A stretch of 64,000 nucleotides of DNA, taken from assembly GCA_019703815.1 (NCBI GenBank), contig AP023053.1:1164995-1228994 (forward strand). Reading direction: 5' to 3'. Under the pieces are notes generated by a model. That model did not search any database. It was not told the origin of the DNA and saw only the letters and a list, made by a program, of their open reading frames with translations. Made by a program: the position numbers and the translations under genes. Below, in pieces: positions 8,930 to 18,850 of the stretch (the first letter of the stretch is position 1; every line of letters starts with the position of its first letter). The stretch is from Thaumasiovibrio occultus. Its GTDB lineage: Bacteria > Pseudomonadota > Gammaproteobacteria > Enterobacterales > Vibrionaceae.

Positions 8930-10219
8930 TTAGTGATTTTGTGCGTGTTTACTCTTAGCGTTGCCCTTGCTTTCAAACAACGACGACACCAATCCTAGTG
9001 GTCCGGTTTTGTACCACGGAATATGTTTCGCGCGATCGGCTTTACCCATCGCTTGGGTAATTCGGTCCATCAATATCGCCATGATAACGATACCCGTACC
9101 ACCGACGGTCGCCATCCCCATATCAAAGCGACCCATGCCTTGCAGTACCATTTGACCAAGGCCACCGACCGAAATCATCGAGGCAATTACCACCATTGAT
9201 AGCGCGAGCATCAAGGTCTGGTTAACCCCTGCCATGATGGTTGGCGCCGCAAGCGGCAACTGGACTTTAAACAACATCTGGAAGCGATCCGCACCGAAGG
9301 CGTGACCCGCTTCGATAAGCTCGACCGGCACTTGGCGAATCCCCAAAATGGTCAGTCGCACAATCGGTGGTAAGGCAAAAATAATCGTCACGATCACGCC
9401 TGATACGTTACCGATCCCGAACATCATGACGATCGGTACCAGATAGACAAACGCCGGCGTGGTCTGCATTGCATCCATTATCGGACGTGCCACCGAAGAG
9501 GCTCTTTCACTCGATGCCAGCAATATTCCCAAGGGGAGCCCGAGGAACAAACAGAAAAACACCGATGTCAGTACCAAAGCAAACGTCACCATGGACTGCT
9601 CCCAAACGCCAATCGCGCCGAGAACGATACAAGACACCAGCGTCGCAAGACCGAGTCGTTTACCCGCCAGCTGCCACGCCACCAGCCCCAAAATAACAAT
9701 CATGATGGTCGCAGGCACTTGCATCAGCCAGGCTTCAAAATTCCCCAGTGTTAGCTCAATCGGCACACTGATCATTTTGAAAAACACACGAAATGTGGAG
9801 GCAATCCAGTCCAGTCCAAATCGAGCCCATTCATCCAATGGAATGAGCGCCTCAGAAAAAGGATTGAGCCAATCAAACGAGGTTGGCGCTTCAGCGGGTG
9901 CTGCATCACTAAGCCAAGACACTGAGCTATCCGGGGTTTCTCCCCATGGGTTGGCTGCGGCGTCATCACTGGCGCCTGTCGACCAAGGATCGGCATCGCT
10001 ACTGGTTTCGCTGCTTGCCCATGGGTCGACGGGGGCTTCAGTCGCCGCCCAAGGATCGTTCGTTGAAACAGTCTCGTTCGCCGCAAGAGTTTCACTGCTC
10101 GACGCTGACGCATCCGCTCCCGTTTCTATATTGGTCGCGCCACCTTCAAAAGCGGTATCTGTCGCACTGGCTTGCGCTGTCGCGTCATTGGCATCAGCTT
10201 GGTTTAGTTGTTCACTCAT
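8930..10219 (-). CDS. proW: ProW, betaine ABC transporter permease with a long Ala/Ser/Trp-rich N-terminal tail
   Basis: 429 residues against about 354 in E. coli. The last ~300 residues are a standard OpuAB/ProW permease with membrane segments and the coupling motif region ([20 protein letters not shown]). The first ~110 residues are low-complexity and acidic, with recurring DPWA/DPWS/NPWG units ([40 protein letters not shown]). E. coli ProW also has an N-terminal extension, but this one is longer and repeat-built. Its start overlaps the proV stop by four bases (translational coupling). Confidence 0.92.
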   Translation of the reverse strand: MSEQLNQADANDATAQASATDTAFEGGATNIETGADASASSSETLAANETVSTNDPWAATEAPVDPWASSETSSDADPWSTGASDDAAANPWGETPDSSVSWLSDAAPAEAPTSFDWLNPFSEALIPLDEWARFGLDWIASTFRVFFKMISVPIELTLGNFEAWLMQVPATIMIVILGLVAWQLAGKRLGLATLVSCIVLGAIGVWEQSMVTFALVLTSVFFCLFLGLPLGILLASSERASSVARPIMDAMQTTPAFVYLVPIVMMFGIGNVSGVIVTIIFALPPIVRLTILGIRQVPVELIEAGHAFGADRFQMLFKVQLPLAAPTIMAGVNQTLMLALSMVVIASMISVGGLGQMVLQGMGRFDMGMATVGGTGIVIMAILMDRITQAMGKADRAKHIPWYKTGPLGLVSSLFESKGNAKSKHAQNH

Positions 10220-11412
10220 TGTTGCGCCTCCTTATTCAGAGAATGCAGCAGGCGTGCCTTGGTGATAACACCAAAATACTGACCACTCTTACACACAACT
10301 GGCACCGAATAAGGCGCAGACGCCACAGTACCAATCAGCTCTCCTACCGGGGTTTCCGGTAGCAACACGTCAATACCATCCACAATCGCATCAGCCAAAC
10401 GCAAACCTTGGGTTTCCGCTTCACGCAGCGATTCTGCCGTCACCATACCGACATACTGATTGCCCTTATCTACGACGATACCGTAATCACGATCATCATC
10501 ATCCAAGAGTTGCAATGCGGTGGTTGGGCGGTCGGTTTGCGATTTTTGGATCACAGTGGCAGGTTTTTTACGCGCAATATCGAGGGCTGAATAGACGTTG
10601 GCTATATCTACGCCACGGAAGAACGAACGCACGTAATCGTTGGCAGGGTTGTTTAAAATTTCATCTGGCGTCCCGACTTGCACCAGCTCACCGTCTTGCA
10701 TAATGGCAATGCGATCGCCAATGCGCATGGCTTCATCCAAGTCGTGGGAAATAAACACTATGGTGCGGTTATCGGCGCTTTGCAGACGAAGCAACTCATC
10801 TTGCATTTCAGTGCGGATCAACGGATCCAAGGCCGAAAAGGCTTCATCCATTAATAACACGTCTGGGTTGTTGGTCAGGGCGCGGGCCAAACCCACACGC
10901 TGCTTCATCCCGCCGGAAAGCTCATCGGGATAAGACGCGGCATACGCCTCCAAGCCAACGCGAGTCAAAGAGTTAATCGCTAACCCATGGCGCTCTGCTT
11001 TATCGTAACCGGCCAACTCCAATCCAAATGCGGTGTTATCGATCACGCTAAGGTGGGGCATCAAAGCGAAGTTTTGAAATACCATACTGATGCGCTTGCG
11101 TCTGACGTCACGCAAGTCTTTATCAGAAATCGTGGCTATATCACTGCCATCAAGGAAAACACCGCCTGATGTAGGCTCAATCAATCGGTTCAACAAACGC
11201 ACTAACGTTGATTTCCCCGAACCCGATAAACCCATGATGACAAAAATCTCACCCTCATTGATCGTCAAGGACACACGATTGACCCCAACGGTATTCCCCG
11301 TTTTGGCAAAAATGGCGTTTTTGTCCTGTCCATCTTTAAGCATCGCCAGCGCTTTTTCTGGCTGATCCCCAAATATTTTAGTGAGATCTCGAACCTCAAG
11401 TTTTACTGTCAT
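10216..11412 (-). CDS. proV: ProV, betaine ABC transporter ATPase
   Basis: 398 residues. Walker [11 protein letters not shown], signature [14 protein letters not shown], Walker [14 protein letters not shown] and a switch His in VFISHD are all intact. The C-terminal ~110 residues look like the tandem CBS region that senses ionic strength in OpuA/ProV proteins. It powers uptake of glycine betaine and proline betaine at high osmolarity. First gene of proVWX; it lies ~7 kb from the ectoine genes, another compatible-solute system. Confidence 0.95.
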   Translation of the reverse strand: MTVKLEVRDLTKIFGDQPEKALAMLKDGQDKNAIFAKTGNTVGVNRVSLTINEGEIFVIMGLSGSGKSTLVRLLNRLIEPTSGGVFLDGSDIATISDKDLRDVRRKRISMVFQNFALMPHLSVIDNTAFGLELAGYDKAERHGLAINSLTRVGLEAYAASYPDELSGGMKQRVGLARALTNNPDVLLMDEAFSALDPLIRTEMQDELLRLQSADNRTIVFISHDLDEAMRIGDRIAIMQDGELVQVGTPDEILNNPANDYVRSFFRGVDIANVYSALDIARKKPATVIQKSQTDRPTTALQLLDDDDRDYGIVVDKGNQYVGMVTAESLREAETQGLRLADAIVDGIDVLLPETPVGELIGTVASAPYSVPVVCKSGQYFGVITKARLLHSLNKEAQQ

Positions 11413-11925
11413 GACTACTACCTGTGTCGACTATATTGGCTAATCCATAACCCATTTAATATTAGTACACTAACGAATAGTAACACAGCAACAGCATTAA
11501 ATCATTGAACTACAAACATTATTTGGTAACAACCCTGTAACCAAATAGAGTATCTAACTGTTTTAAACAACTAAAACGACAAGCACGTAAAACCCCAACA
11601 GGACAAAATGTTTAGATCTCGTTGTTATTCATGTTTATATAATTAGGCAGTTAGTGTCCAAGCAAACAATGAACAGAAAACAGACACCGATTTCAAGGCC
11701 AAAGAATGCACCCAAAGTTTGACTAGAAAAGCAGACGAAAAAGCAGTGCAAGCGAGCCCGACCATCACAAGCGAAAGGTTGATGTAAAAACTCGATAGAA
11801 AGGCGAAGCGTTGAAATCAACCAGTGTTGAGTTTAGAGAAGTAATAAAGGTGGAGAAGTGGAAAAATCGCGAGGCGTTGACATGATGGCACTGAGCGGCC
11901 TGTCGTTAGCCGCTCTGCATTACCA
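11413..11925. other. 513-base intergenic region upstream of proV
   Basis: No credible gene. The first 200 bases left of 11640 are AT-rich, as expected for an osmoregulated proV promoter. I could not fix a promoter or a small RNA in it. Short ORFs here have no ribosome site. Confidence 0.5.
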
Positions 11926-12126
11926 CTAAGCTTTAATTCTGGCGTGATATTTATCGACTGCTTCTTGAAAACGGGCCTTCTGCTCAGGCGTCGACAAACT
12001 GTCAAGTTGACGCATCACTTCATCATTGCCCGCTTTGCCCTGCTTTATTTTCCACACCACAAAGGCAGCTTGCTTATCCAGCTCAATTGCGGTGCGCTCG
12101 GCATCGCTTAGTTGACATAGGTTCAT
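11926..12126 (-). CDS. Small conserved protein, DUF3283-like
   Basis: 66 residues from the ATG at 12126 (MNLCQLSDAERTAIELDKQA). Soluble, helical and charged; contains AAFVVWKIKQGKAG. From memory it resembles the short Vibrio/Photobacterium DUF3283 family, whose function is unknown. The upstream in-frame codon at 12138 adds only MVIT. Confidence 0.65.
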   Translation of the reverse strand: MNLCQLSDAERTAIELDKQAAFVVWKIKQGKAGNDEVMRQLDSLSTPEQKARFQEAVDKYHARIKA

Positions 12127-12149
12127 CGTGATAACCACATAGAAAACAA

Positions 12150-12174
12150 AAAACCGCGCTAGTTTAGCGCGGTC
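12150..12174 (-). terminator. Terminator after the 68-residue protein gene
   Basis: Stem ACCGCGCT / AGCGCGGT with an AGTTT loop, followed on the minus strand by a T-rich run. It separates the gene at 12221 from the one at 11926. Confidence 0.8.
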
Positions 12175-12220
12175 TTTAAGACAATGCGATGTTTAACTCA
12201 ACGCGCTATTGCACGCATCT

Positions 12221-12427
12221 TTAGTGCAGGGTATGCGCTTCTTCTGGATCAGAAACACGGATCCCCAGTAAATCAATCCCGGCGCGATCGGCGAGATCAT
12301 CCAACGTCAGTTTTAAGCTCACCACTAAATCAATCACGTCTAAATCGTGCTCTTCAGCAAACGTAGCAAGATCATCATGCAACTGGGACAATAGCTGACT
12401 ATCAATACGGCGTGTGTGCTGGGTCAT
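12221..12427 (-). CDS. Small acidic protein, unknown function
   Basis: 68 residues from the ATG at 12427 (MTQHTRRIDSQLLSQLHDDL). Acidic and helical (LVVSLKLTLDDLADRAG); no known motif recognised. The longer reading from 12472 is possible, but the 12427 start gives the more compact protein. It ends just before its own terminator. Confidence 0.55.
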   Translation of the reverse strand: MTQHTRRIDSQLLSQLHDDLATFAEEHDLDVIDLVVSLKLTLDDLADRAGIDLLGIRVSDPEEAHTLH

Positions 12428-12495
12428 ACTCTTCTCAACCAAGGCGGTAACCATAACCTGAGGGTAGTTCATTCACACTGACTGTGGCATTTTAT

Positions 12496-12900
12496 TCACG
12501 ATACAGGATCAAACAATTGTGACAGAGCATCTAAGCTGGTTGGTCTCCCGCGCTCATTCAGTGATGTTCCCGTCACAACGGCGCGTAGCACTGGCTTATC
12601 GTCACGTGAACGGAAGATATGCTGATGGAAAGCAAAACGTACTTTCGATACGCGCTCTACATTCACGCCAACCCAAAACTCATCCCCGCTGGTGAGCGAC
12701 GTTAAATAGTCGAGCTCTGCACGCGTTACTACCAAATTGATCTTGTCTCTGGCCAATGCTGCGAAATCCACACCACGCTCTAGCAAAAATTCGTGACGCG
12801 CATGTTCGAGATAATTTTGATACACACTGTTATTCACAATGCCCTGTAAATCACACTCGTAATCCCTAACTTTAAAGTTGAGAACAAATTGGTATTCCAT
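12496..12900 (-). CDS. Hot-dog acyl-CoA thioesterase (YbgC/4HBT family)
   Basis: 134 residues. The active-site region VRDYECDLQGIVNNSVYQNY matches the 4HBT hot-dog thioesterase pattern with the catalytic Asp before the Gly-Ile-Val turn. It likely hydrolyses acyl-CoA (substrate unknown). The ATG at 12900 is preceded by GAGGG; starts further upstream (12918 or 12975) would add a tail unlike the family. Confidence 0.82.
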   Translation of the reverse strand: MEYQFVLNFKVRDYECDLQGIVNNSVYQNYLEHARHEFLLERGVDFAALARDKINLVVTRAELDYLTSLTSGDEFWVGVNVERVSKVRFAFHQHIFRSRDDKPVLRAVVTGTSLNERGRPTSLDALSQLFDPVS

Positions 12901-13061
12901 CCGGGTTTCCCTCTTCATTGTTATGCCCAATGAGTTTACCACCCTTTCTTTCATTAACTGGCTCGACAAGTTCATCAGTAAAATGGCTCAAGGTGAAAAT
13001 CGAAATCGGGATCACCGACCCAAGATAAAAGGATGTGATATTGGCATATTGAACACTTCAC

Positions 13062-15785
13062 TCAATGCGCATTTTCTGGGCAACCGAGTAACTCTTTTAC
13101 CCCCTCGATAGTCAGCGGCAGACTCAGTAAATAGCCTTGTAGATACTCACAACCCAGCGATTGCAAATACGCCACCTGCGCCGCCGTTTCGACCCCTTCT
13201 GCCACCACTGGCAAATCAAGACTGTTGGCGAGATCAATCGTAAATTCAATCACTTTGTCGTTTCTCGTTTCGCCAATGCCTTGAATAAACTCGCGATCGA
13301 TCTTGAGGTAGTTGATATTCAAGCGGGATAGATAGCTCAAACTCGAATAACCGGTACCGAAGTCATCCAGCGCTACCTGCACCCCAAGTTCGCGGAGCTG
13401 ATTAATATGCTGTAGGCAAACGTCGCTTTGGCCAATGAGCACATACTCGGTAATTTCAATGGTGAGGCAAGCCGGATCAATTTCGGCCAGTTGGCACATA
13501 TGCTCGACATGCCATACCAACTCAGGATCACGGAACTGCTTTGGCGACAAGTTAACCGCCACGTGCTTTACATTGACGCCCTCGCGCTGCCAAATGCCCA
13601 GTTGCGCCGTCACTGAGCTGAGCACCCAAAGCCCAAGCTCATTGATCAACAACGATTCTTCCGCAATTGGGATAAATTTATTGGGTGACACCAAGCCCGT
13701 TTTCGGATGCTCCCAACGAAGCAGCGCTTCAAAACTCACCACATCGGTGCCGTTGCCGTCGAAGATCGGCTGATACAGCAATGACAGCTGCCCTTCACGG
13801 ATTGCGGTACGCAAGTCTGACTCGATTTGTTGACGCTCCACCAGCTCGGTTTCGTAACTCACGGAATAGCGTTCGATATCGCCTTTACTCGCGGTCATTG
13901 CATGTTGCAAAGCAAGCTCGGCACGGAAAATCAGTTTACTGATCGTTGGCGCTTGCTCTGGATAACTACACACACCAATACTGACCCCGATCCGGCGCTG
14001 CTTTTGGCGATATTCAAACGGGATCAGCAGGCTCTTTCTCACATCCAATAGCAAACGCGATGCGCGATCATGCCCCATATTGTGCATAACCAAAATGAAC
14101 ACGCTGTCACTCCAGCGCCCAATCACAACCTGCTCTGATTGGTACTGGCTTAATGTGCGCGCGATCTGACCGACCAAGTATTCCCCTTGCTCGAAGTTTT
14201 CGCTGCGCAAGCCATAGCGCAAATCATCAATACTGATCAAACCAATATGAATTGCTTCATCGGCTTGGTTAAACTGCTCTAACGAATCGACGACAGCACG
14301 GCGATTCGGCAGCGCGGTGGTTTCATCCACACGGGCTTCATATTCCAAGCGGTTTTGGTTCACGACGGACGCCGTAATATCTTCAACAAAGCTGATCACG
14401 CTATGCAATCGCACATCTTCATTTGGCAACATCACGCAATGCCACTTAAAAAATACTGGCCCTTTTGGCGTTTCAAATTTAGTGACGCTGTGGTCACGAT
14501 GAAACTTGGTGACTGCATTGAGTGAATCGGGACTATCACTTAACGCCGCCAGTGTTGGGTGAAATATCTGGCGCAGCGCTTCGGGCCACATCTCAATCGG
14601 CTGTTCGCAATAGTCAGCCAGATCCCAATCGCCAATCAAGTTAAGCAGCTCTTGCATTTTGGCGTTATAACGCTTGAGCGAGTAATCGGCTTGCCAGTCT
14701 AAAATGCCAAATGGCGCTTGATCAAACACCAACCGTCCGCGAGATTGCTCAAAGCTCAGCGCCCGATCTTTGGCTTCAATGTGCTGGTTGTTCGCCCGTA
14801 AACGCTGTTGGATCAGCTTGATTTCGACCGGCGCATCACCGGTTTGTTGCAAGCTATCATCCCCTATCGCTAACTGACGCAACGGATCGGCTAAAACGCG
14901 CTTAAACATCGCCATTAATGTTGCAAAGGAAATAAGAAGCGCCGACGCAAGGAGCAGAGATTGGGTTAAGATCTGATTCACCGCCGAAGAAAACAGACTG
15001 GATGTGGGCAAACCCAGTAAGGCATACGGCGTCTGTGGATGGCCTTTGATCAGCGGGATCACCACATAAGCGCGTGAAATTCCCCGCACATCAGTGTACA
15101 CGAAGCCACCTTGATCGAATTGCTCGGGCGTGATGCCAAAGTTATAGATGATCTCCCCTTGCGTTAGCGGCAGTAGCCCTTTGGTGACTAACACTCGTCG
15201 GTTGTGATCGACAATGATCGCCACATCTTCATCGGTCAACGATAAGGTTTTCACCGCTTCGTCCCACCAATCTACAGATAGATGACCAAACAACACGCCC
15301 ACTTGCTCGCGATCATAGAAAACAGGGGCCCCCATCGAGAAGGTGTAGTCGCCGGCAAGTTCGTTCCATTGGTAAGAGCCGAGTGAAAACGCGCCATCAC
15401 GCGCGGCATCAAAATAGGCAAAACTTTTCGCATTGGGCAAGTTCTCCACTTCCCACGACAAGCTATTGCACAAGATATTGCCGTCCATATCGGCCATGCC
15501 GAGATAGCTATACTCAGGATAAGTGAGATGAATTTTTGACAGGAATTCGAAACAGGTTTGGCTGCCGCTTGTCAGCAAATAAGAAAACTGGCCGAGGCTA
15601 GTGAGCAGAGATTCGGTTTGTCGCACATGCTGTGACTGCGCTGAGATCACCTCTTTGACCGCAACCCGCGCTTGATCCTTCAGTATTTGTACCGCTTGGC
15701 CATATTGAATATACAGTTGATAGCCAGTGACCACCAACACGGGCACCACGGCCAGCATCAAAATGATAAAAAAGCGCCTCAGCAT
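13062..15785 (-). CDS. Membrane-bound GGDEF/EAL protein, probable c-di-GMP phosphodiesterase
   Basis: 907 residues. Order: membrane segment (1-25), ~240-residue periplasmic sensor of Cache type, second membrane segment (~275-295), a PAS-like region (~350-470), GGDEF domain (~485-640), EAL domain (~650-900). The GGDEF signature is replaced by GRWSDSVF, so cyclase activity is unlikely. The EAL domain keeps FEALLRWEHP, EITEYV, DDFGTGYSSLSYL, LKIDREFI and EGVET, so it should cleave c-di-GMP. The periplasmic domain suggests control by an outside ligand. It is monocistronic. Confidence 0.9.
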   Translation of the reverse strand: MLRRFFIILMLAVVPVLVVTGYQLYIQYGQAVQILKDQARVAVKEVISAQSQHVRQTESLLTSLGQFSYLLTSGSQTCFEFLSKIHLTYPEYSYLGMADMDGNILCNSLSWEVENLPNAKSFAYFDAARDGAFSLGSYQWNELAGDYTFSMGAPVFYDREQVGVLFGHLSVDWWDEAVKTLSLTDEDVAIIVDHNRRVLVTKGLLPLTQGEIIYNFGITPEQFDQGGFVYTDVRGISRAYVVIPLIKGHPQTPYALLGLPTSSLFSSAVNQILTQSLLLASALLISFATLMAMFKRVLADPLRQLAIGDDSLQQTGDAPVEIKLIQQRLRANNQHIEAKDRALSFEQSRGRLVFDQAPFGILDWQADYSLKRYNAKMQELLNLIGDWDLADYCEQPIEMWPEALRQIFHPTLAALSDSPDSLNAVTKFHRDHSVTKFETPKGPVFFKWHCVMLPNEDVRLHSVISFVEDITASVVNQNRLEYEARVDETTALPNRRAVVDSLEQFNQADEAIHIGLISIDDLRYGLRSENFEQGEYLVGQIARTLSQYQSEQVVIGRWSDSVFILVMHNMGHDRASRLLLDVRKSLLIPFEYRQKQRRIGVSIGVCSYPEQAPTISKLIFRAELALQHAMTASKGDIERYSVSYETELVERQQIESDLRTAIREGQLSLLYQPIFDGNGTDVVSFEALLRWEHPKTGLVSPNKFIPIAEESLLINELGLWVLSSVTAQLGIWQREGVNVKHVAVNLSPKQFRDPELVWHVEHMCQLAEIDPACLTIEITEYVLIGQSDVCLQHINQLRELGVQVALDDFGTGYSSLSYLSRLNINYLKIDREFIQGIGETRNDKVIEFTIDLANSLDLPVVAEGVETAAQVAYLQSLGCEYLQGYLLSLPLTIEGVKELLGCPENAH

Positions 15786-16329
15786 TCACGTCCTTCCTTG
15801 TACGTCAGGCGGAGCCAATCCATTTGTGCCCACGCCGTGATCCATAATAGCAACTTAAGTGCATATATCTAGTTAAGCTACGCTAATGTATTGAAGCAAT
15901 GGGATTTATCTGGTGAATATCAAAGGCCAAGGATTAGGATGATCTGCTGATCTCTTCTCATAAAACTATCAAAAGTTATTCACCATTTCTGTGGATAATG
16001 GCGATATTGTCTTTTTATTCAATAAGATAATCCAGTCAACATATTATTTCGCAATCATTGCAACTTTCTGCCAAAGCAGTTTATCCCAGTAAAAAATAAA
16101 CTGTTTTCCTGACAGAGACTTAACACTAACCGCGACAAATTCCTCAAGGGAATTTATTTTATCTATAAAGATCGAAACGCGGATCTGTTTAGATCTTCCA
16201 CTGCGATTAATGCCTTGTGACAGCACTATCAACTAGGACGTATGCACCTACCTCGTTTAGTGTTTCAGATCTGCTCGCTCCGCAGGCTCTTTCGCTCTGC
16301 TTCTGTCAGTGAGCGAAGGTATCCGCCAT
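15786..16329. other. 544-base intergenic region
   Basis: No gene with a ribosome site. AT-rich between 15930 and 16170; a short minus-strand frame at 16044-16232 has no homologous look. Likely promoter for the GGDEF/EAL gene plus spacer. Confidence 0.45.
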
Positions 16330-17220
16330 TCAATTTCGTAAACGCTGCACGGTGATCCGCCGCGCCAATGGTTCTAGACTGCGTAACAAACACGCGGCGA
16401 CAATAATAGTCAAGCCCATCACTTTGGTGGTCGAAAAGCTTTCATTGAACAACATCAATTGCCAAATAAAGGCGAACACGAGATTGGTAAAGATCAGCGG
16501 TGACAATAAACTGCTCGATTCCGCCGTTCGGTAGGCTTTCGCCCGCGACGTTTGGCTCGAGCTGATCGTCAATCCCATCGCCAGTAACATCATAATGGTA
16601 ACGCTAGTTAAATTATCCGCCGCAAGCGTGACACTGTGACTGGTGATCATTGGCAACGAAATCAACCACGCGGCGGCGAGCGATAAACCATTCAAGCCTA
16701 AATTCGGCATTCCTGCGCGGATCATGCGGTGCATCACCAACTGCGAAATCGCATTAAAAAACCCCGCCCCGAGGCCAACGACAAGCGCCGCACTAAAGGT
16801 GAACTCACCGCCACCGGTTTGGATCACCACGCCGGAAAACGCCAGCAACAAGCTAAATAGCGTAAGCCCACTTAAACGGGCGCGGAACACCAGAGCTTCA
16901 ATTAACGCCATAAACAGTGGCCCTGTACTAAACAGCACCACGGCTTCGAAGTAACTGGCGTGTTGCATCGCATATAACAAGCACATTTGACTAAATAGCA
17001 AGCTACAACCACGCAACGCGATCACTAACCACTGCTTACCTTGCGGCAAGCCCGTACGACGCATAAAAAGAAGAGGAACCATCACTAAAGTGGGAAAGAA
17101 GAAACGCGCACTGTTCAGGATGTCGGCCGGTAAGGTATCTGACAGTAATTTCACCAACAAACTAGTAACAGATAAACTAAATGTTGAGAGCAACATAAAT
17201 GCAATAGAAGACAAGGGCAT
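16330..17220 (-). CDS. EamA/DMT-family transporter
   Basis: 296 residues, ten hydrophobic segments in two five-helix halves, the layout of EamA (DUF6) drug/metabolite transporters, probably an exporter of amino acids or metabolites. GGAGGTTGT lies right before the ATG at 17220. It is divergent from a LysR regulator at 17324, with 103 bases between them, which suggests that regulator controls it. Confidence 0.85.
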   Translation of the reverse strand: MPLSSIAFMLLSTFSLSVTSLLVKLLSDTLPADILNSARFFFPTLVMVPLLFMRRTGLPQGKQWLVIALRGCSLLFSQMCLLYAMQHASYFEAVVLFSTGPLFMALIEALVFRARLSGLTLFSLLLAFSGVVIQTGGGEFTFSAALVVGLGAGFFNAISQLVMHRMIRAGMPNLGLNGLSLAAAWLISLPMITSHSVTLAADNLTSVTIMMLLAMGLTISSSQTSRAKAYRTAESSSLLSPLIFTNLVFAFIWQLMLFNESFSTTKVMGLTIIVAACLLRSLEPLARRITVQRLRN

Positions 17221-17323
17221 ACAACCTCCTTTTACTGCAAATATTAGTTAATTAGTCATTTATTAAAAAGCGAGTTATCCTGACATTAGCTGTAAGTTAA
17301 ACTTACATATAAAGGAGCCCAAC

Positions 17324-18211
17324 ATGCAGTATATCCCGCTCAAATCGCTCTACAGTTTTGTTGCTGTGGCAGATACCGGCTCGATGACAAGCGCCGCCGC
17401 AAAGCTGCATGTCAGCCACTCTGCAATAAGCCAAGCCATCAAAGCGATCGAAACACAATTAGGATTAAAGCTGTTTGAGCGCACAGGGCGCAGTGTCACC
17501 TTAACCGCGAAGGGGCGGGAATATTACGCGCGCGTCAATCCCGCGCTGCAAGAGATCATCGATGCCAGCAACGAACTGCGCCACAGCGAGCAGCGGCCGC
17601 AGCTCACGTTAAACATGACTAACTCGTTGATCTTGCACTGGTGGCTGCCGCGAGTTGATGATTTTCAGCGCCATGTCACCAATGTCGATATGCGTTTGTC
17701 TTCGCACATCGGTGAATTTTCGCTCAAAGATCACGACGTCGACATCGCTTTAGTGCACGGCCTCCCCCAGCAATGGCCAGATCAGAACCTGACCTTCCTC
17801 GCTCACGACGAACTGGTATTAGTGCATCGACCTGATCAACAAGGCCAATCCATCAACACCTTGCTCGCCAATAACGATGCGATTTTCGTTACCAACCCTC
17901 GTCGGCTTCCTGACTGGCCCACCTGGTGTGAAGCACTGGCGCTACCGCTACCCGAGCAGCGCAATAACCGCAGCTTTGATTCGACGTTCCAAGCATTGCA
18001 AGCGGTCTCGCTGGGCCTCGGGATCTTGGTGACCCATACCCAATTTGTCACCCAGCATCTTAACGCCCAACTGCTCACCACCAGCGGCCCGCGCATCGCC
18101 AACCCCAACGCAGCATTCTATTTAGCGACATCATCTACGCCAACCGCCAACTCAGTGTTAGCGCAAGCCTGTGATTGGTTTCATCACGCCTTTTCTACCG
18201 CCGCCAAATAA
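17324..18211 (+). CDS. LysR-family transcriptional regulator (GcvA-like)
   Basis: 295 residues. N-terminal winged helix (FVAVADTGSMTSAAAKLHVS, HSAISQAIKAIE) and a substrate-binding C-terminal domain. The style of the N terminus (PLKSLYSFVAVADTGS) resembles GcvA-type LysR proteins. GGAG precedes the ATG. Likely regulates the divergent DMT transporter; a role at the downstream ectoine promoter is possible but unsupported. Confidence 0.88.
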   Translation: MQYIPLKSLYSFVAVADTGSMTSAAAKLHVSHSAISQAIKAIETQLGLKLFERTGRSVTLTAKGREYYARVNPALQEIIDASNELRHSEQRPQLTLNMTNSLILHWWLPRVDDFQRHVTNVDMRLSSHIGEFSLKDHDVDIALVHGLPQQWPDQNLTFLAHDELVLVHRPDQQGQSINTLLANNDAIFVTNPRRLPDWPTWCEALALPLPEQRNNRSFDSTFQALQAVSLGLGILVTHTQFVTQHLNAQLLTTSGPRIANPNAAFYLATSSTPTANSVLAQACDWFHHAFSTAAK

Positions 18212-18368
18212 CCTGACTAAAGGCGCACTAGAAGCTAGGCTATTGCTGTAAAAATTCCAGACAAAATCATTCAGAAAAACCTTTAGCACTCGACACATTT
18301 ACCGCACAACGCCAACAGAATTCATTTCGCCTACGAACCAACAAATCGACTACAAAAGCTACAAAAAT

Positions 18369-18397
18369 TTGACATCCGTCATGCGCAAACGCATAAT
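18369..18397 (+). promoter_or_regulatory. Sigma70-type promoter of the ectoine operon
   Basis: Perfect -35 TTGACA at 18369-18374 and -10 CATAAT at 18392-18397 with a 17-base spacer. It sits ~100 bases before the first ATG (18497) and ~450 before ectB. No other good promoter lies closer to ectB. Confidence 0.7.
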
Positions 18398-18496
18398 ATT
18401 GCCCAATTACGCCTCAACAGGGGCGAATAACTGCACAACAATGCACGATTTATTGTTTAGTGCACAATCAATTTAACCCAAAGGATGGCAAGTCAA

Positions 18497-18844
18497 ATGG
18501 CACAAGGGAAGTTCCTTGAACATGGACTGAAATTTACCGAGGCAATCGTATTTCGCGAACACGCAGATACGACGTTACGCCCGTCTTCAGCCTCCCCTCT
18601 GCGCCTCGTCGACAATTTAGTTCCACACCGAACTGCACCAACCAGCCATCTTCCTCGATTAAGAATTTTTCAGGCGACCCGCACGTTGTCGTCGTTCGCT
18701 TTGCGTTGTTCGCAGCAAAGCAAACACCATGTGCGCCAGCTCCTGAAGAACACCCTTATTGATGCATTTGCCTTTCGTCTCACTGCCCGAGTTAAAGGCA
18801 GTCGCGCAGTTATGCATCCTCAACCCCAAAGGAGTGAGAAATAG
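18497..18844 (+). pseudogene. Short ORF in the ectA position; possible decayed ectA
   Basis: In other Vibrio ectoine clusters ectA (diaminobutyrate acetyltransferase, ~170-180 residues) precedes ectB. Here only ~350 bases lie between the leader and ectB. The frame gives ~115 residues (MAQGKFLEHGLKFTEAIVFR...) without a GNAT acetyl-CoA motif (RGxGL). Two weak echoes of EctA exist: IVFRE near the start, and, one frame over, TELHQPAIFLD at about 18630-18660, resembling the NLLQPSHF block. AAGGA precedes the ATG. This could be an ectA ruined by frameshifts and deletions, an unrelated small gene, or a leader. I cannot decide by eye. Confidence 0.4.
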
Positions 18845-18850
18845 TCCCTT

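Noticed and set aside
9459-10265. Long plus-strand frame (268 codons) opposite proW
   Set aside because: It is the antisense of the Ala/Ser-rich ProW tail; composition explains the open frame and there is no ribosome site.
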